DNA from: Coprinellus micaceus
Lineage: Eukaryota > Basidiomycota > Agaricomycetes > Agaricales > Psathyrellaceae
Direction of reading: 5' to 3'
Length of the DNA stretch: 64,000 nucleotides
NCBI GenBank assembly: GCA_951394405.1
Contig: OX596335.1
Span: forward strand, 2,914,001-2,978,000
Below are positions 35,587 through 45,787 of the stretch, piece after piece. Every line of letters starts with the position of its first letter. Position 1 is the stretch's first letter. The translations under genes were made by a program, and so were the position numbers. The notes beneath the pieces were generated by a model. It did no database searches and was not told the DNA's origin. It was given only the letters and a program-made list of their open reading frames with translations.

Positions 35587-38345
35587 CTACTCATGTTGGT
35601 CTTGGGAAACAGATTCGTATCTCCCTGCGCCAGGGTAGAGCACCCGGTTCAGGAATCGTGTAAGCCACCCTTCATCGTCTCCTGATGGTCTCGGGCGGCG
35701 CCGCGCCAGCTCGTCATCTGTCGAGAAGTAATCCAACTGGTCTTGCACAAGCGATGTGGCCTCGGACTCGTTTTCCAGCAGTTCTTGGCGCAGATCTGTT
35801 GCATCGATGTCCGGCTCGTGAGTCACCGAATACTTGGGTTTGGAGCATACGATAACCCGTACCTTCTCCGAATACCTCATCCATTTCTTCAAGCGGTACG
35901 CCTTTCGTTTCCGGGTACACTTGGAAAGTGAGCAGTAAGAAGATACACCTCGGAGACGTCACAAAAGACCAGCAACTTACAGAAGTAGACTAACGAGACG
36001 GAAGGATTTAAAGTAAACGGTCAGAAATCGCCAAAATTTGTTGAGTTGCGGGAGACTTCTCACCGAGAACGAAGCTAGAAACGCAAAAGAAGGCATGCAT
36101 GGGATACAGTCTCCACTGAATTTTCTCTTGCAGGTAGGGTGTGAGCTGACCGATAAGCCAATTGAAAGCCCAGTTCGTCGCCGTGGATAGCGAGACGCCT
36201 TTAGCCCGCACGGACAGAGGCATGATCTGGTTGTAAATGACACAGTTTGAAGTCAGTAAACCGATTGCGATGCAATTCGGCTGGTTCACCTCCGGCGGAT
36301 ATAGCCATGGGATCGGGCCCCAACTACAGTCGATGTCAGTCTGTGTGACATTGGTTGTACTACGTTACTCACCTATAGCCGAATGCGGCGTTGAATATAA
36401 CGACGCACACCACGACAGCGTTTGGCGTGGCGGGAACGTCAACGCGCATCCAGAGACCAGTTGCGGCCAAAGCAATGGCCATCTGAGAGTGGACGCTTAG
36501 CCTGACGGAATCAAACCTGTGCAAGCGACGCCACACACTACCACTGCACCTGACATTAATATGGCTCTACGTCCCCAACGATCTACGAGGACCCATCTAC
36601 AGGAGGGAGTTCAGTTTGGCCCCCCAACTTTCCCTGAGCACAGGAAACTGCGAGTACTCACGGAGGTAAGGTGCTTAGAACGTAGATGACAGAATTAATC
36701 CCAGTCATCAGAATTGCATCTCTTCCAATCCATCCCGCTTCTATTGGAAGAAAAGTAATTCCCGAGAGTTAATATCGACGCCGCGGTGCACGGGAAGAGA
36801 AACGCAGCGATACCTTCAAAGACCCGTGCTAGAAGGCTCCGTTAGCTAACTCAACGGAAGAAGTCGGTGTCGCTACTTACGAGCATAGTAGGATATAACT
36901 GAGAATGAATCGGATAACGTGAGTACGTCGCGGAACGAGAGAAGGAAGTTGGTCACCGTTTATTCCGTTCTGTTGGCAATCTATCGGTACGAGCGAAGGA
37001 GACAGGAGTGGGAACCGAACGCACCAGTTGTGCGAAGGCTTGAGAAGACATGGCCAGCAATACCCGCCGCTTATACTGCTTCCACATAGCAGCGTAGGTT
37101 CTTGGGGCGCCTGACTCTTTCTATGAAGGGTTAGCAGTTCCACTTTGACCATCGAAGAAACGATCGTATGCTCACATCCTCCCTAACTTTCTCCAGAATC
37201 TCGTCATACTCCATTTGCACCAACGGATCTCCTGCATTTCCTCCACCGTGAAGATCGGCAATAACCTTCAGGCCTTCAGCATCTCGGCCAACGTCAATTA
37301 GCCATCTAACAGCATGTGTGAGCTAGGGATAGGCCAGAAGAGAGCGTTGTTTGAACGCACCTAGGGCTTTCTGGGATAGCAAGAGAACCAACGACGAGGA
37401 TGAAGCCTATCACGGACTGCATCAAGAGCGGGACACGCCAGGACAAGTCTCCTTTGATAAAAGAGCAGAAGTAATCCAACCACTGGGTAGATATTGAGTG
37501 AATGCGTGGTGGTTCACGGGTGTTTGGGCCTTACCACTGAAGACGAATATCCAACGATATTGAAAGTGAATTCCATGCAGGCCAAGGCACCCCTCTGGAA
37601 CGTCATGAGTTACTCTTCTCGATGGGAGCGAAGGGGAGCGGAGTGGCGTACATGGTTTGGGGGTGATATCTCGCTCTGATAGATTGGGACAATGGTCCTG
37701 TGCACAGGCGTCAAACGTGCAGCAAACGAGGCGAATTCCCAAATGAACATACGAGAGCAGCCCCACTCCAAAGCCACTCAGGATTCGGCCGACCACCATT
37801 GTCCAAAAGCCAATGGTGAACGTTTGGACGAGCCCTCCAACCGAGAACACGATGGCGCCGATGAATAGAGTTCCTCTTCGACCAATTATGTCGCCCACTC
37901 GACCGGAGGCAATGGATGTGACTGAAGTGGGTGGCGGTAAGGTGAGAAAAAGAGGCTGGGGGGATTAAGCGCCCAAGAAGTCAGCACGTACTTAGTGCGC
38001 CGATTTCTAGGACGGCGACCATAGTCCCAATCTCAACTGCCCCAGGGTAGTTGAAATACTTTCGAAAGTATGGCCCTGTGATGATCCCACTCATCACGCT
38101 ACAAGCTTGGTTATGGCAACAGAGCATCATAGACGAGTCACAAGCTCAGCTTACCCTTGGTCGTACCCAAACTGCAGCACCTTTCAGCACAGATTTCTAG
38201 ACACGCGTCACATACGTACCAGGAACACGCCAATGCTGATGAACACTGAGATCGCGTAAAGGAGCGATTGCCCCACCAGCTTCCGCTTCCGCGGAGGGGG
38301 ATAGGTGTTTTCTGCAGCATGGGTGTCTGGCGGACGGTTCTCCAT
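35587..38345 (-). CDS. MFS sugar (hexose-type) transporter
   Basis: Proton-coupled or facilitative monosaccharide transporter of the plasma membrane, about 540-560 residues, fragmented by roughly 15 short introns. The start MENRPPDTHAAENTYPPPRK (ATG at 38343-38345) precedes helix 1 (LLYAISVFISIGVFLFGYDQG, split by an intron). Then come GVMSGIITGPYF, GRVGDIIGRRGTLFIGAIVF (the A-motif GRxGRR type), GRILSGFGVGLLS, IPESPRWLID, NGINVISYYA (sugar-binding QQ/NGIN-type motif, split), LVDRWGRRAILMSGA, IPWLYPPEV and VYPETKGVPLEEMDEVF (PETKG motif of the family). The C-terminal tail is acidic. Substrate (glucose, xylose or other) cannot be told from sequence. It is divergent from MIM2 with a 175-bp shared promoter. 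Confidence 0.92.
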
Positions 38346-38520
38346 CCTGGCACTCTTTTCTGAACGAGGAATTCAAGAATGCGAGGTGGACAGGAGAACT
38401 TGAACCAGAGTGGGGCTTTGGTAGGCATGTTGCCTCTTTCGTCATCTTGGTCAGAATATTCTCACACGTTTGCCGGCCGAGCACGACAGGCACCTCACTT
38501 TCAAACCTGTTCTTGAACCA

Positions 38521-38830
38521 ATGCCACGATCCATCTCGTCCCTCAGCGACGATTCTCGCTCGACAACATCCTCGTACGATGAGGATGAATACCTCCTAGC
38601 GCAACAGGAATGGGAGGAAAGCTTGGAGCAGCTCCAGCAGTTGGTTGGGATTGTGCTACTGCCCTTCATAGGGAAATACCTGGGTCGTCGGTGGAGCCAT
38701 ACCCGTGCGTTCTGCTCTTATATCTGCTATTTGAACACTCACCTTCCACCCAGTGTACGCGAGATACCTCCGCCTTGGTCTGGGCCAGGCATTCTTTTTC
38801 GGGGAGCCCAAGATGGTCAGCAGTCGGTGA
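38521..38830 (+). CDS. MIM2: Mim2-like mitochondrial outer-membrane import protein
   Basis: Two exons (38521-38704 and 38754-38830) encode exactly 86 residues, the family length. After a Ser/Asp-rich, acidic N-terminus comes the conserved EWEESLEQLQQLVG, then the membrane segment IVLLPFIGKYLGRRW. Splicing in frame gives SHTLYARYLRLGLGQAFFFG and a short C-terminus ending MVSSR. With Mim1, Mim2 forms the MIM complex that inserts alpha-helical outer-membrane proteins. The small size and the intron make this gene easy to miss. It is divergent from the hexose transporter and convergent with the PPR gene, with 43 bp between stops. Confidence 0.85.
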
Positions 38831-38873
38831 AAACGATTCGCGCAAAACAGTCTATCATGCAACTTTACCCTTT

Positions 38874-40805
38874 CTACTGCGTATGTTTTATGATCATATC
38901 CATGACCTTCCGCAAACTGGGGTTGATGTCCTTGAAGGTCATGTCCTCCAATATCTCCTGTGCCATCCTCCACTCCTGAGCCGCAGCCAACCCGGACAGC
39001 AGGATATAGTATGTCGCCTGGGCGCATGGAATGTCTCGCCCCCTAATTGCTCGGTAATACCCAAGAGCTCTTTCCACGTTCGTCTCGTTCGGGTTTTCGA
39101 GGCAAGTGCTCATCAGGATATGGTAGTCTGGGAGGGTGAATTTCAGCCCGCGCTTGTACATGAGATCTAACACTTCCTCCCTGTATGCCTCACAAAGGTG
39201 TGGTGATAGCCAATTGGGTCGATAGAGATGGGTGAGGACGGTGGTGTACGTGATGTTGTTCGGTGATATGTTTTCGTTCTTCTCCATTGTTCTCAACAGC
39301 GCCATGGCCGCTCGCCAATGAACATCGTCTCCCCCCCGCAGTTGGTCGTCGATCATGGCAGAGTAGATCGCCACATTGGCCTGGACACCCTGCTCCTTCA
39401 TAACTCGCAGGACGACGTCCACCGCGTCTTTCCTTCCAGCACCCAGCAACGCACTTAGAATCGTGGAGAATGAGTAAACGTCGCTCTTGATCCCTTCCGC
39501 GTTCATTTTGGCCATGGTGTCCGACAAGCCCTTGAAGTCTTGTGCCCGGCCGAAGTGGCTAAGGAACGAATTGTAGGTGACGACGTCAGGTGTCACACCT
39601 CTCGTCTTCATCATTTCGAGGAACTTGTCTGCCTGGGGAAGGAGTCGGCTTCGAAGCAAACCATCGACGGTGCTATTGTACACCGTGAGCACTTGCTTCG
39701 GTTCGAATGTCTTCTCGTCTTTCTGGAATTCGGCAAAAACCCCCAGTGCTTCGCGAGGCTGCTTGGACCGGAACAGCAAGGCAGTCATGGACTGGTATGC
39801 AGGAGCGTCAGGTTTGGTCCCCTCTCTCTGCATCTCCTTCCAGGCTTCCATCGCTGCGTCGTAGCCGCGGGCATGGTGGAAAGACTGAAGGTATGCCGTC
39901 CAAGTTGCGGGCCCCCGTTGTACGCCGAGATTCTTGAGCTCTTGAAAGATTTGCTGGGCACGGTCTGGTCTTTGGCAGACAACCCATGCTGATATAAAGG
40001 AAGCCCAACTCGAATCGGTCATGGCGACGGGAAGTTTAAGCGTGTTAGATTCGCTGGGGGAAATAAATGGGATGGGGCGAGTGATTCCGTCAAGAATGCC
40101 GTCGTATAGGCGGCCGAGGGAGCGCGTCTTGTTATTTTTCTTCAGAGTGGTGAGGTAGCGGGCAAGGTCGGTAGGTTTGAGGACGAAGTGCGCAGACGTT
40201 ATGTCGTCAAGGAAGGGTTGCGTCTTCGATCTCATGGATTCTCCTTCCGAGAGCCACTCGAAGTGTTCGTCGCGAAGTTCGTATGGTATCCGTGGTGCTC
40301 CAACCTTGAGGTACACTTGTAGTAGTTGGTCGAATGAATCCTCCATTGCATAGGCTGAGATAGCACATAGCAGGGCCTGAGACAGTCCAGGGTTTATTCC
40401 ATCTTCACCCTGATATTCTGCGCCCCTGGGCTGTCGTCTGGTTGAATACTGGTTTGCATACCGGTCGTACAGCTCGACGACTGCCTTGTAGTTGCCGGCC
40501 TTGAGATGGGACGCAACGCATGCGTGCAAAGCTTCTCCACGCCCTTCCAGCGCCTCCTCGAGTGCATCCTCGGGGTCCACCTTTCCCGAAGCTCCTAGCC
40601 GAATGCCTTGTCTGGGCTTCTGCTGAGGTGGCCGTGGGGCCAACCGCCATGACTGATCGGCATGCTGGGTGATAGGGCGAACGCAACGCAGTGATGGAGC
40701 CCTTGACGCGGTACACAGCGAGTAGAGCTCTGCGAGTCCTCGACGATGGCAGCGAGAGACACGCGAGAGCATGACGGAGAGAGGGAACCCGAAGGTGGCG
40801 CGCAT
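38874..40805 (-). CDS. Pentatricopeptide repeat (PPR) protein, probably mitochondrial
   Basis: Single uninterrupted frame of 643 residues, notable among intron-rich neighbours. The N-terminus (SRVSRCHRRGLAELYSL) is basic and amphipathic and fits a mitochondrial presequence. From about residue 260 the sequence is a tandem of 35-residue helical pairs: ATWTAYLQSFHHARGYDAAM, TVYNSTVDGLLRSRLLPQAD, VTYNSFLSHFGRAQDFKG, YSFSTILSALLGAGRKDAVD, AIYSAMIDDQLRGGDDVHW, ITYTTVLTHLYRPNWLS and others, at least eight repeats. PPR proteins bind organellar RNA and act in its processing, stability or translation. No DYW or SMR tail. The RNA target cannot be read reliably because the repeats are degenerate. Confidence 0.92.
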   Translation of the reverse strand: MRATFGFPLSVMLSRVSRCHRRGLAELYSLCTASRAPSLRCVRPITQHADQSWRLAPRPPQQKPRQGIRLGASGKVDPEDALEEALEGRGEALHACVASHLKAGNYKAVVELYDRYANQYSTRRQPRGAEYQGEDGINPGLSQALLCAISAYAMEDSFDQLLQVYLKVGAPRIPYELRDEHFEWLSEGESMRSKTQPFLDDITSAHFVLKPTDLARYLTTLKKNNKTRSLGRLYDGILDGITRPIPFISPSESNTLKLPVAMTDSSWASFISAWVVCQRPDRAQQIFQELKNLGVQRGPATWTAYLQSFHHARGYDAAMEAWKEMQREGTKPDAPAYQSMTALLFRSKQPREALGVFAEFQKDEKTFEPKQVLTVYNSTVDGLLRSRLLPQADKFLEMMKTRGVTPDVVTYNSFLSHFGRAQDFKGLSDTMAKMNAEGIKSDVYSFSTILSALLGAGRKDAVDVVLRVMKEQGVQANVAIYSAMIDDQLRGGDDVHWRAAMALLRTMEKNENISPNNITYTTVLTHLYRPNWLSPHLCEAYREEVLDLMYKRGLKFTLPDYHILMSTCLENPNETNVERALGYYRAIRGRDIPCAQATYYILLSGLAAAQEWRMAQEILEDMTFKDINPSLRKVMDMIIKHTQ

Positions 40806-40899
40806 TTCTTCCGCTGGTCAATGCCTAATGGGGTAATCAAATATTGACCCCAAGGCCGCGGTTTGAACCACTGCGACTCGAGTTTGAGCTTGAACGAGC

Positions 40900-42810
40900 A
40901 TGGGCCACGGCAATTCCAACAAACTCTATATCACCCACGCTGAGCATGCTGGTCTGCATGGTTCGCATTCCGCGTCCACGGGGTACCGAGCGTGAGTGGT
41001 GTCTGGGCTTTCATAGGATCTCACCATTGACTTCATTCCAGGAAGCAAGAGGTTCCTGGGCCTGGTGTCGCGGTGCCATTCGACTGCTGCAATCTATCCT
41101 TTCAGCCATTCAATCACCCTGTATGTGCAAGGAATGCAGATGGTACTGGGAACGTCTACGACTTAGTGAACATCATCCCGTGGTTGAAGTAAGTCTATGA
41201 TATCGTCCTCGAGGTGTCTGACCTTGACCATCCTCCAGGCAGCACAGCAATACCCACCCAACCACCAAAGCTCCGCTCAAGCCCGAAGAACTTATAAAGT
41301 TGAACTACAGCCGTAAAGAAGCCACTGGGGAGATTCACGACCCCATCTCGTTCAAACCATTCAGCGAACACTCACATATTGTCGCCATCGCCACCACTGG
41401 GAATGTGTTTCTCGCGGAGAGTGTCAAGGGAAGTATGGACTTGGTTGCCGATGTGCCATTCAAGAAGTTCGTTTGTGTTTACTGCGTTGCACTGCACTGG
41501 GCTTACCGTTTCTCAGAGACGATGTGATTACACTCCAGAACCCCCATGGGCTCCCTCCCGCGTCGGTCGCGAAGAAAGTGGAGACAAAGGAGGTTGCGAA
41601 AGCCGCTCCAAAAGCCGCTGGCCCCGTAGCGCAAGTGAAGAAAGACATCCCTTGTTCGTACCTTTCCTATCCTGGTTTCTGACGACTGACGATTGAGTCA
41701 ATCTTAGGGAACATCTCGCCTTATTCCACAGGATTGCCTGGGGCTTCCCTCACCTCGACGTCCGTGGACCCAAGTGCTCAAGGCAACTCTAAACTGCTGT
41801 GGGACGAAGAGGAGTTGATGTTTGAAGACATCTCCAAGCCGCTCAAGGGGAAAGGAAAGGAGAAGGATCTGGGCAAGCGCCGTGCTTATGTTCGCGTGGT
41901 GACTAGCCTCGGCGGTGCGAGCTTGAACTTGGAGCTGTATTGTGAGAAGGCGCGTGCTGTTATCATTTGACATTCGACGCGACACTGACGTGCTACTAGG
42001 CTCCAAAGACATGCTACAACTTCCTGATGCTGGCCAGGACAGGCAAATATAATGATGTACCATTCCATCGTCTGGTGCCCGGTTTTATGGTGCAAACTGG
42101 CGATCCAACGGGAACCGGCTCTGGTGGCGAATCTTATTGGGGTACGCCCTTCCGGGACGAATACGATGCAAAGAATGCGGCGGCCCACGATAGTCGAGGC
42201 ATAATCGCGATGGCAAACAAGGGTGCGAATACGAACGGGTAGGCGGGAAATAAATTGGCTCATAGAGTATGCGACTAACACGAGCCGTAGATCTCAATTC
42301 TACATTACCTTCAAGGCAGCATCTCATCTTGACAAGAAGCACACAGTATTCGGCAAACTAGTCGGTGGAGAAGACGTCCTCGACGCCCTGGAGAAGCTCC
42401 CGGTGAAGCCTGGCACAGATCGGCCCGCAAAGATCGTGAAGATTACCGAGGTCATCATGTACGTCGACCGCGCTCTCTATTGTGGTAACACGACGAATAA
42501 ATACACCGGCTATAGATACCAGGATCCGCTTGAAGATTATAAAACGCGACACGCGAAGAAGCTGGCGAGGAGAGCCGAGGGTACCAAGATGGATGAGGTT
42601 GCCGAGAAGGAGAAAGATGATGTGAACTGGTTCGGACTCAAGGTTGGATCGAACAGCGCAGCGTTCGGGACAGGGGAGGCGGGCGGCGGTGGGGTTGGAA
42701 AGTATATGAGCAACCTGAAACGGCCAGTCGAGACTCCTGCCGCTCCCATGGCGGCAGACAGTTCGCAAAAGAAGCGCAAGCTTGGGTTTGGGGACTTTAC
42801 TGGGTGGTGA
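40900..42810 (+). CDS. CYP8: U-box/RING-like cyclophilin of the PPIL2/Cyp60/Cyp8 type
   Basis: Nuclear peptidyl-prolyl isomerase fused to a U-box, associated with the spliceosome in other eukaryotes. About 500 residues in nine exons. The N-terminus [18 protein letters not shown] is the family signature and sets the start at 40900. The U-box follows ([44 protein letters not shown]). The cyclophilin domain runs from [19 protein letters not shown] through [32 protein letters not shown] and NTNGSQFYITF to [20 protein letters not shown]. The Arg/Phe catalytic core (FHRLVPGFM) and QFYITF are intact. The C-terminus is lysine-rich, with a possible nuclear signal ([10 protein letters not shown]). It stops 31 bp from the convergent VPS20 stop. 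Confidence 0.93.
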
Positions 42811-42841
42811 TTGAAGGCGCGTGACACCAGTATCGAGGTTC

Positions 42842-43832
42842 TTACACCGATACCGCGACTTTGGAAGCGTGCTTCTGTCTCTCCATGACGGGTTCTACGA
42901 GGAGAGTTGGTGCTGTAATAGAGGCACGCGATAGAGGTGAATGTATACCTTCTGGTTCCTCCTCGAACCTTGTCGGTGCCGTTCGAGGGACGGACGGCAG
43001 TTCCACGTCCTTCTCTGTTTCTGCTTCCTGTGTATTTAATTAGTAACCGTGTATGAATGCCCCGCCTTCGTGGACTTCTTACTATCTCAGCCTGCAGCTG
43101 TTTGAGTTCCTCTTGCACAGCATCCTCCTCGTCGAGAGTCAGGTTGTTTGCGAGCATGTCGCTGATTTCCTGTAAAGGAGTTGGCGACCCTCCGGTGCAA
43201 CCAACGTGGATGCCTACTTACATTCTGGTATGCTCGTGCTTCAGCAGTCTCGTCAAGAAGTTTCTCCACACTTTCGATATTCATCTCGCGGTGGATCTCC
43301 TTGAGAACTTCGTTGCCTTGCTTCAAGCCATGGAGTACGGATACTTCGACGAGGGAGAACTCGATAGTGGACACCTGAATGCACGTTAGTACACCGCACA
43401 TACATACCAGAGAAACAGAATAGCGCGCACAAGCGACTCGAGGTTCTCGAGCTGACCATCAGTCTTCTGAAGCAAACTCTGCTGGTATTTTCGTTGCCGC
43501 AGCGCAATGAGCGCACGATCCTTCCGCCCCGCCTCGAGATGCTGCCGGGCTATCGCCTCTTCGCGGTCCAGTACACCTTGAACCTTGGAGCGCCAACGCC
43601 GGCAGGGTAGGGATGACAGTAAGGCGCTTGTGATCAACGAGCTATTTCAGCTGAACGAACGAGGAACTGGACCCCCACTTTCTTCTGGTACTGACGTAGT
43701 TTGTCACGCTGGAGTTTGAGACTAGAGAGAAAACTTCATAAGTGCTGCCCGGTGTCATGGAATCCAAAGGGCGTACTCGAGGATTGCACGGTCCTGGGCT
43801 GTTATCTTTGGGGTTGACTGGTTACCCCCCAT
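42842..43832 (-). CDS. VPS20: ESCRT-III subunit Vps20 (CHMP6)
   Basis: Nucleates ESCRT-III assembly on endosomes by linking Vps25 of ESCRT-II to Snf7. About six exons, roughly 220 residues. The ATG at 43830-43832 gives MGGNQSTPKITAQDRAIL, with Gly2 in a good N-myristoylation context, as in known Vps20. Then LDLKLQRDKLRQYQKK, the basic core helices (EEAIARQHLEAGRKDRALIA; LRQRKYQQSLLQKTDGQL) and VLKEIHREMNIESVEKLLDE with the acidic region. The C-terminal acidic tail (LDEEDAVQEELKQLQAE, then Pro/Glu-rich) should contain the MIM for Vps4. The first exon is short and was placed because it supplies the myristoylation start. Confidence 0.92.
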
Positions 43833-44190
43833 GTCATGGATGTCATAGACCAGGTTACTTGAGCGGCAAAACTAGCTGCGATCACATCATTATGCCAGGC
43901 TATGTGACCTTGGGTTACCCAGGTTTGCAGAGTACGACAAATAGATAGCCACCCTCTGAGATAAATAGTCCAGTGGACCGCTGGTGTAGCAATATATGGA
44001 CCTTGAAACAGCCCCCAACGCCGTCAAACACGATGGCGAGCGAGTTCGTCGCGTAATCTATTTTTATCCGCGCCGCTCCCAATGAGTGAGGATCCCGAAT
44101 TGAAGGGGCGGTCAGTGTTCGTCAGCTGCACTCACCAGCACGGGCGGGGTGTGTGGCGCTCTTCCTCTTCTCGACGTCGTCTGCAGTCGA
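43833..44190. other. Divergent promoter, VPS20 / PP2C
   Basis: 358 bp between two divergent start codons. Three imperfect GGTTAC(C/T) copies occur at 43820-43925. No gene seen. Confidence 0.5.
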
Positions 44191-45756
44191 ATGCTCGCTC
44201 TCCAACGGTCTGTGTATTTCGCTCGACAGCTGGCACACCGCACCCCCGCCAGCCCCTCGCGCGTTGCCGGAGCAGCATACCACGACTATGTGCGTGCCGA
44301 GACGAGTAGTGAGTGTCGTTCGGGTTCTTCATGGGCTTGTGTGTTGAAGTGTAGAATAGATGGAAACATTCGAGTTCCGTTGAACTCTCCGAAGGTCATT
44401 GGCGTAGCGAACGACCGAGGGAACAGAGGGTGTGTCGTGACGGAGTTCTTTCCATCCCCACTCCAACTCATAAACTCAATTCTTCTGGATTCCCTCTAGG
44501 CACCAAGAGGATTATTACGGCATCGCCGCCCTTTCACTGGACCCTTGGGAGCTTCAAAAGACAGCCAGGAAGAACTTCAAAGAGGTTTGGGATCCAACCC
44601 TCGTCTCCGATTTCATGTCCCGTCAGGTTCTGTTTGTGGGCGTTTACGATGGGTACGTCGTCATCCCTTCATAGGTGATCCTTTAATTCATTCATTATAG
44701 CCATGGAGGTGACCTAGTCTCCAAGTACCTCAGGGATGAACTCCCTAGGCTATTCGAGACTTCCCACGTGAAGGACATCCCCGAGCTCTACGACTGGATT
44801 CGCAGCCTTGGTGGATACTTCAAACGGTTCCGAGGAGGCGCCCTTGCACCATACATTCACGAGCCATCACCAGAAGCCTTGATCGACCTTGAAACACGAG
44901 CGACCCTCACTTTCTTCGAAGTCGACCGAAACCTCTCGTCCAACCCTGCTACTCAGTCGTGCGGCGCTACGGCGTCGGTTGCTTTGCTCCATTCACTCGA
45001 CATGCCCGCCACGCCCTTCTTTTATGCAAAGAACCTCGCATTGACTGTCGCACACGTCGGGTAAGCAGAGATTCGCGGTGACGCGCTGTTACTTATGTCC
45101 TTCACATCCGACAGAGACACAAGAGTGATGTTGTGCCCTGTGAAGGGGGGCAAAGCTTTCCCGATGACCGAAAACCACCACGCAGACGCACGCGTCGAAA
45201 GCATTCGTCTGAGACGCATGATGGGATCGTCTATGGTCACAGATTCATTTGGGGAATCACGGTGGATGGGAGCTGTCGCCAATACGAGGTGGTGCGTGCC
45301 TATCACTGTCCCTTACACATCACTCTCAGCCTCGCGTATAGCCTAGGTGACCTGCGATACAAGAAATTCGGTGTCACACCTGAGCCTGAAGTCCGGACTA
45401 AGCTACTAAATGGCGAAGAATGGGCGTACATGGCCCTCGTTTCCGACGGCGTCTCGTCCATTCTATCGGACGATGAGATTGTCGATCTCGGCCGGTATGC
45501 CCCAGATCCTAAGACAGCAGCGAAAAGGATCCTCGACTTCTCCCAGGAACTGGGAGGGGAGGACAATGCCACGGCCATCGTTGTCCCCCTTGCCGGTTGG
45601 GCAAACAGGAAGGGAGACGACTACACGAAGGAGTTGAGGGAATATAGGCGTATCCAAGCCAGTGCGTACACCAGTATTCTGTGTCCACGAAGAGGTTGAT
45701 ATACTCATACTTGTGATGAATGTACAGTTGGGTCAGAACGGCAGCGGCGGATGTAA
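44191..45756 (+). CDS. PP2C-family (PPM) Ser/Thr phosphatase, possibly mitochondrial
   Basis: Metal-dependent protein phosphatase of about 420 residues in at least six exons. The ATG at 44191 opens a basic, Arg/Ser-rich leader (MLALQRSVYFARQLAHRT) resembling a mitochondrial presequence. Splicing then yields VIGVANDRGNRGHQEDYYG (metal-binding Glu/Asp), FVGVYDGHGGDLVSKYL, TQSCGATASVALL, VAHVGDTRVMLC, ALVSDGVSSILSDDEIVDL and LGGEDNATAIVVPLAGW, which cover all core PP2C motifs. A last small exon after an intron adds IGSERQRRM and a stop at 45754-45756. The layout resembles fungal Ptc6-like phosphatases, but I do not assign a specific orthologue. It is convergent with GGT, stops 31 bp apart. Confidence 0.88.
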
Positions 45757-45787
45757 ACAGCCGCGTTTCCTCACCCTTTCCTCGAAC

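Noticed and set aside
43801..43940. Direct-repeat array (GGTTAC units) upstream of VPS20
   Set aside because: Only three imperfect, irregularly spaced copies, one overlapping the first VPS20 codons; too weak to call an operator.
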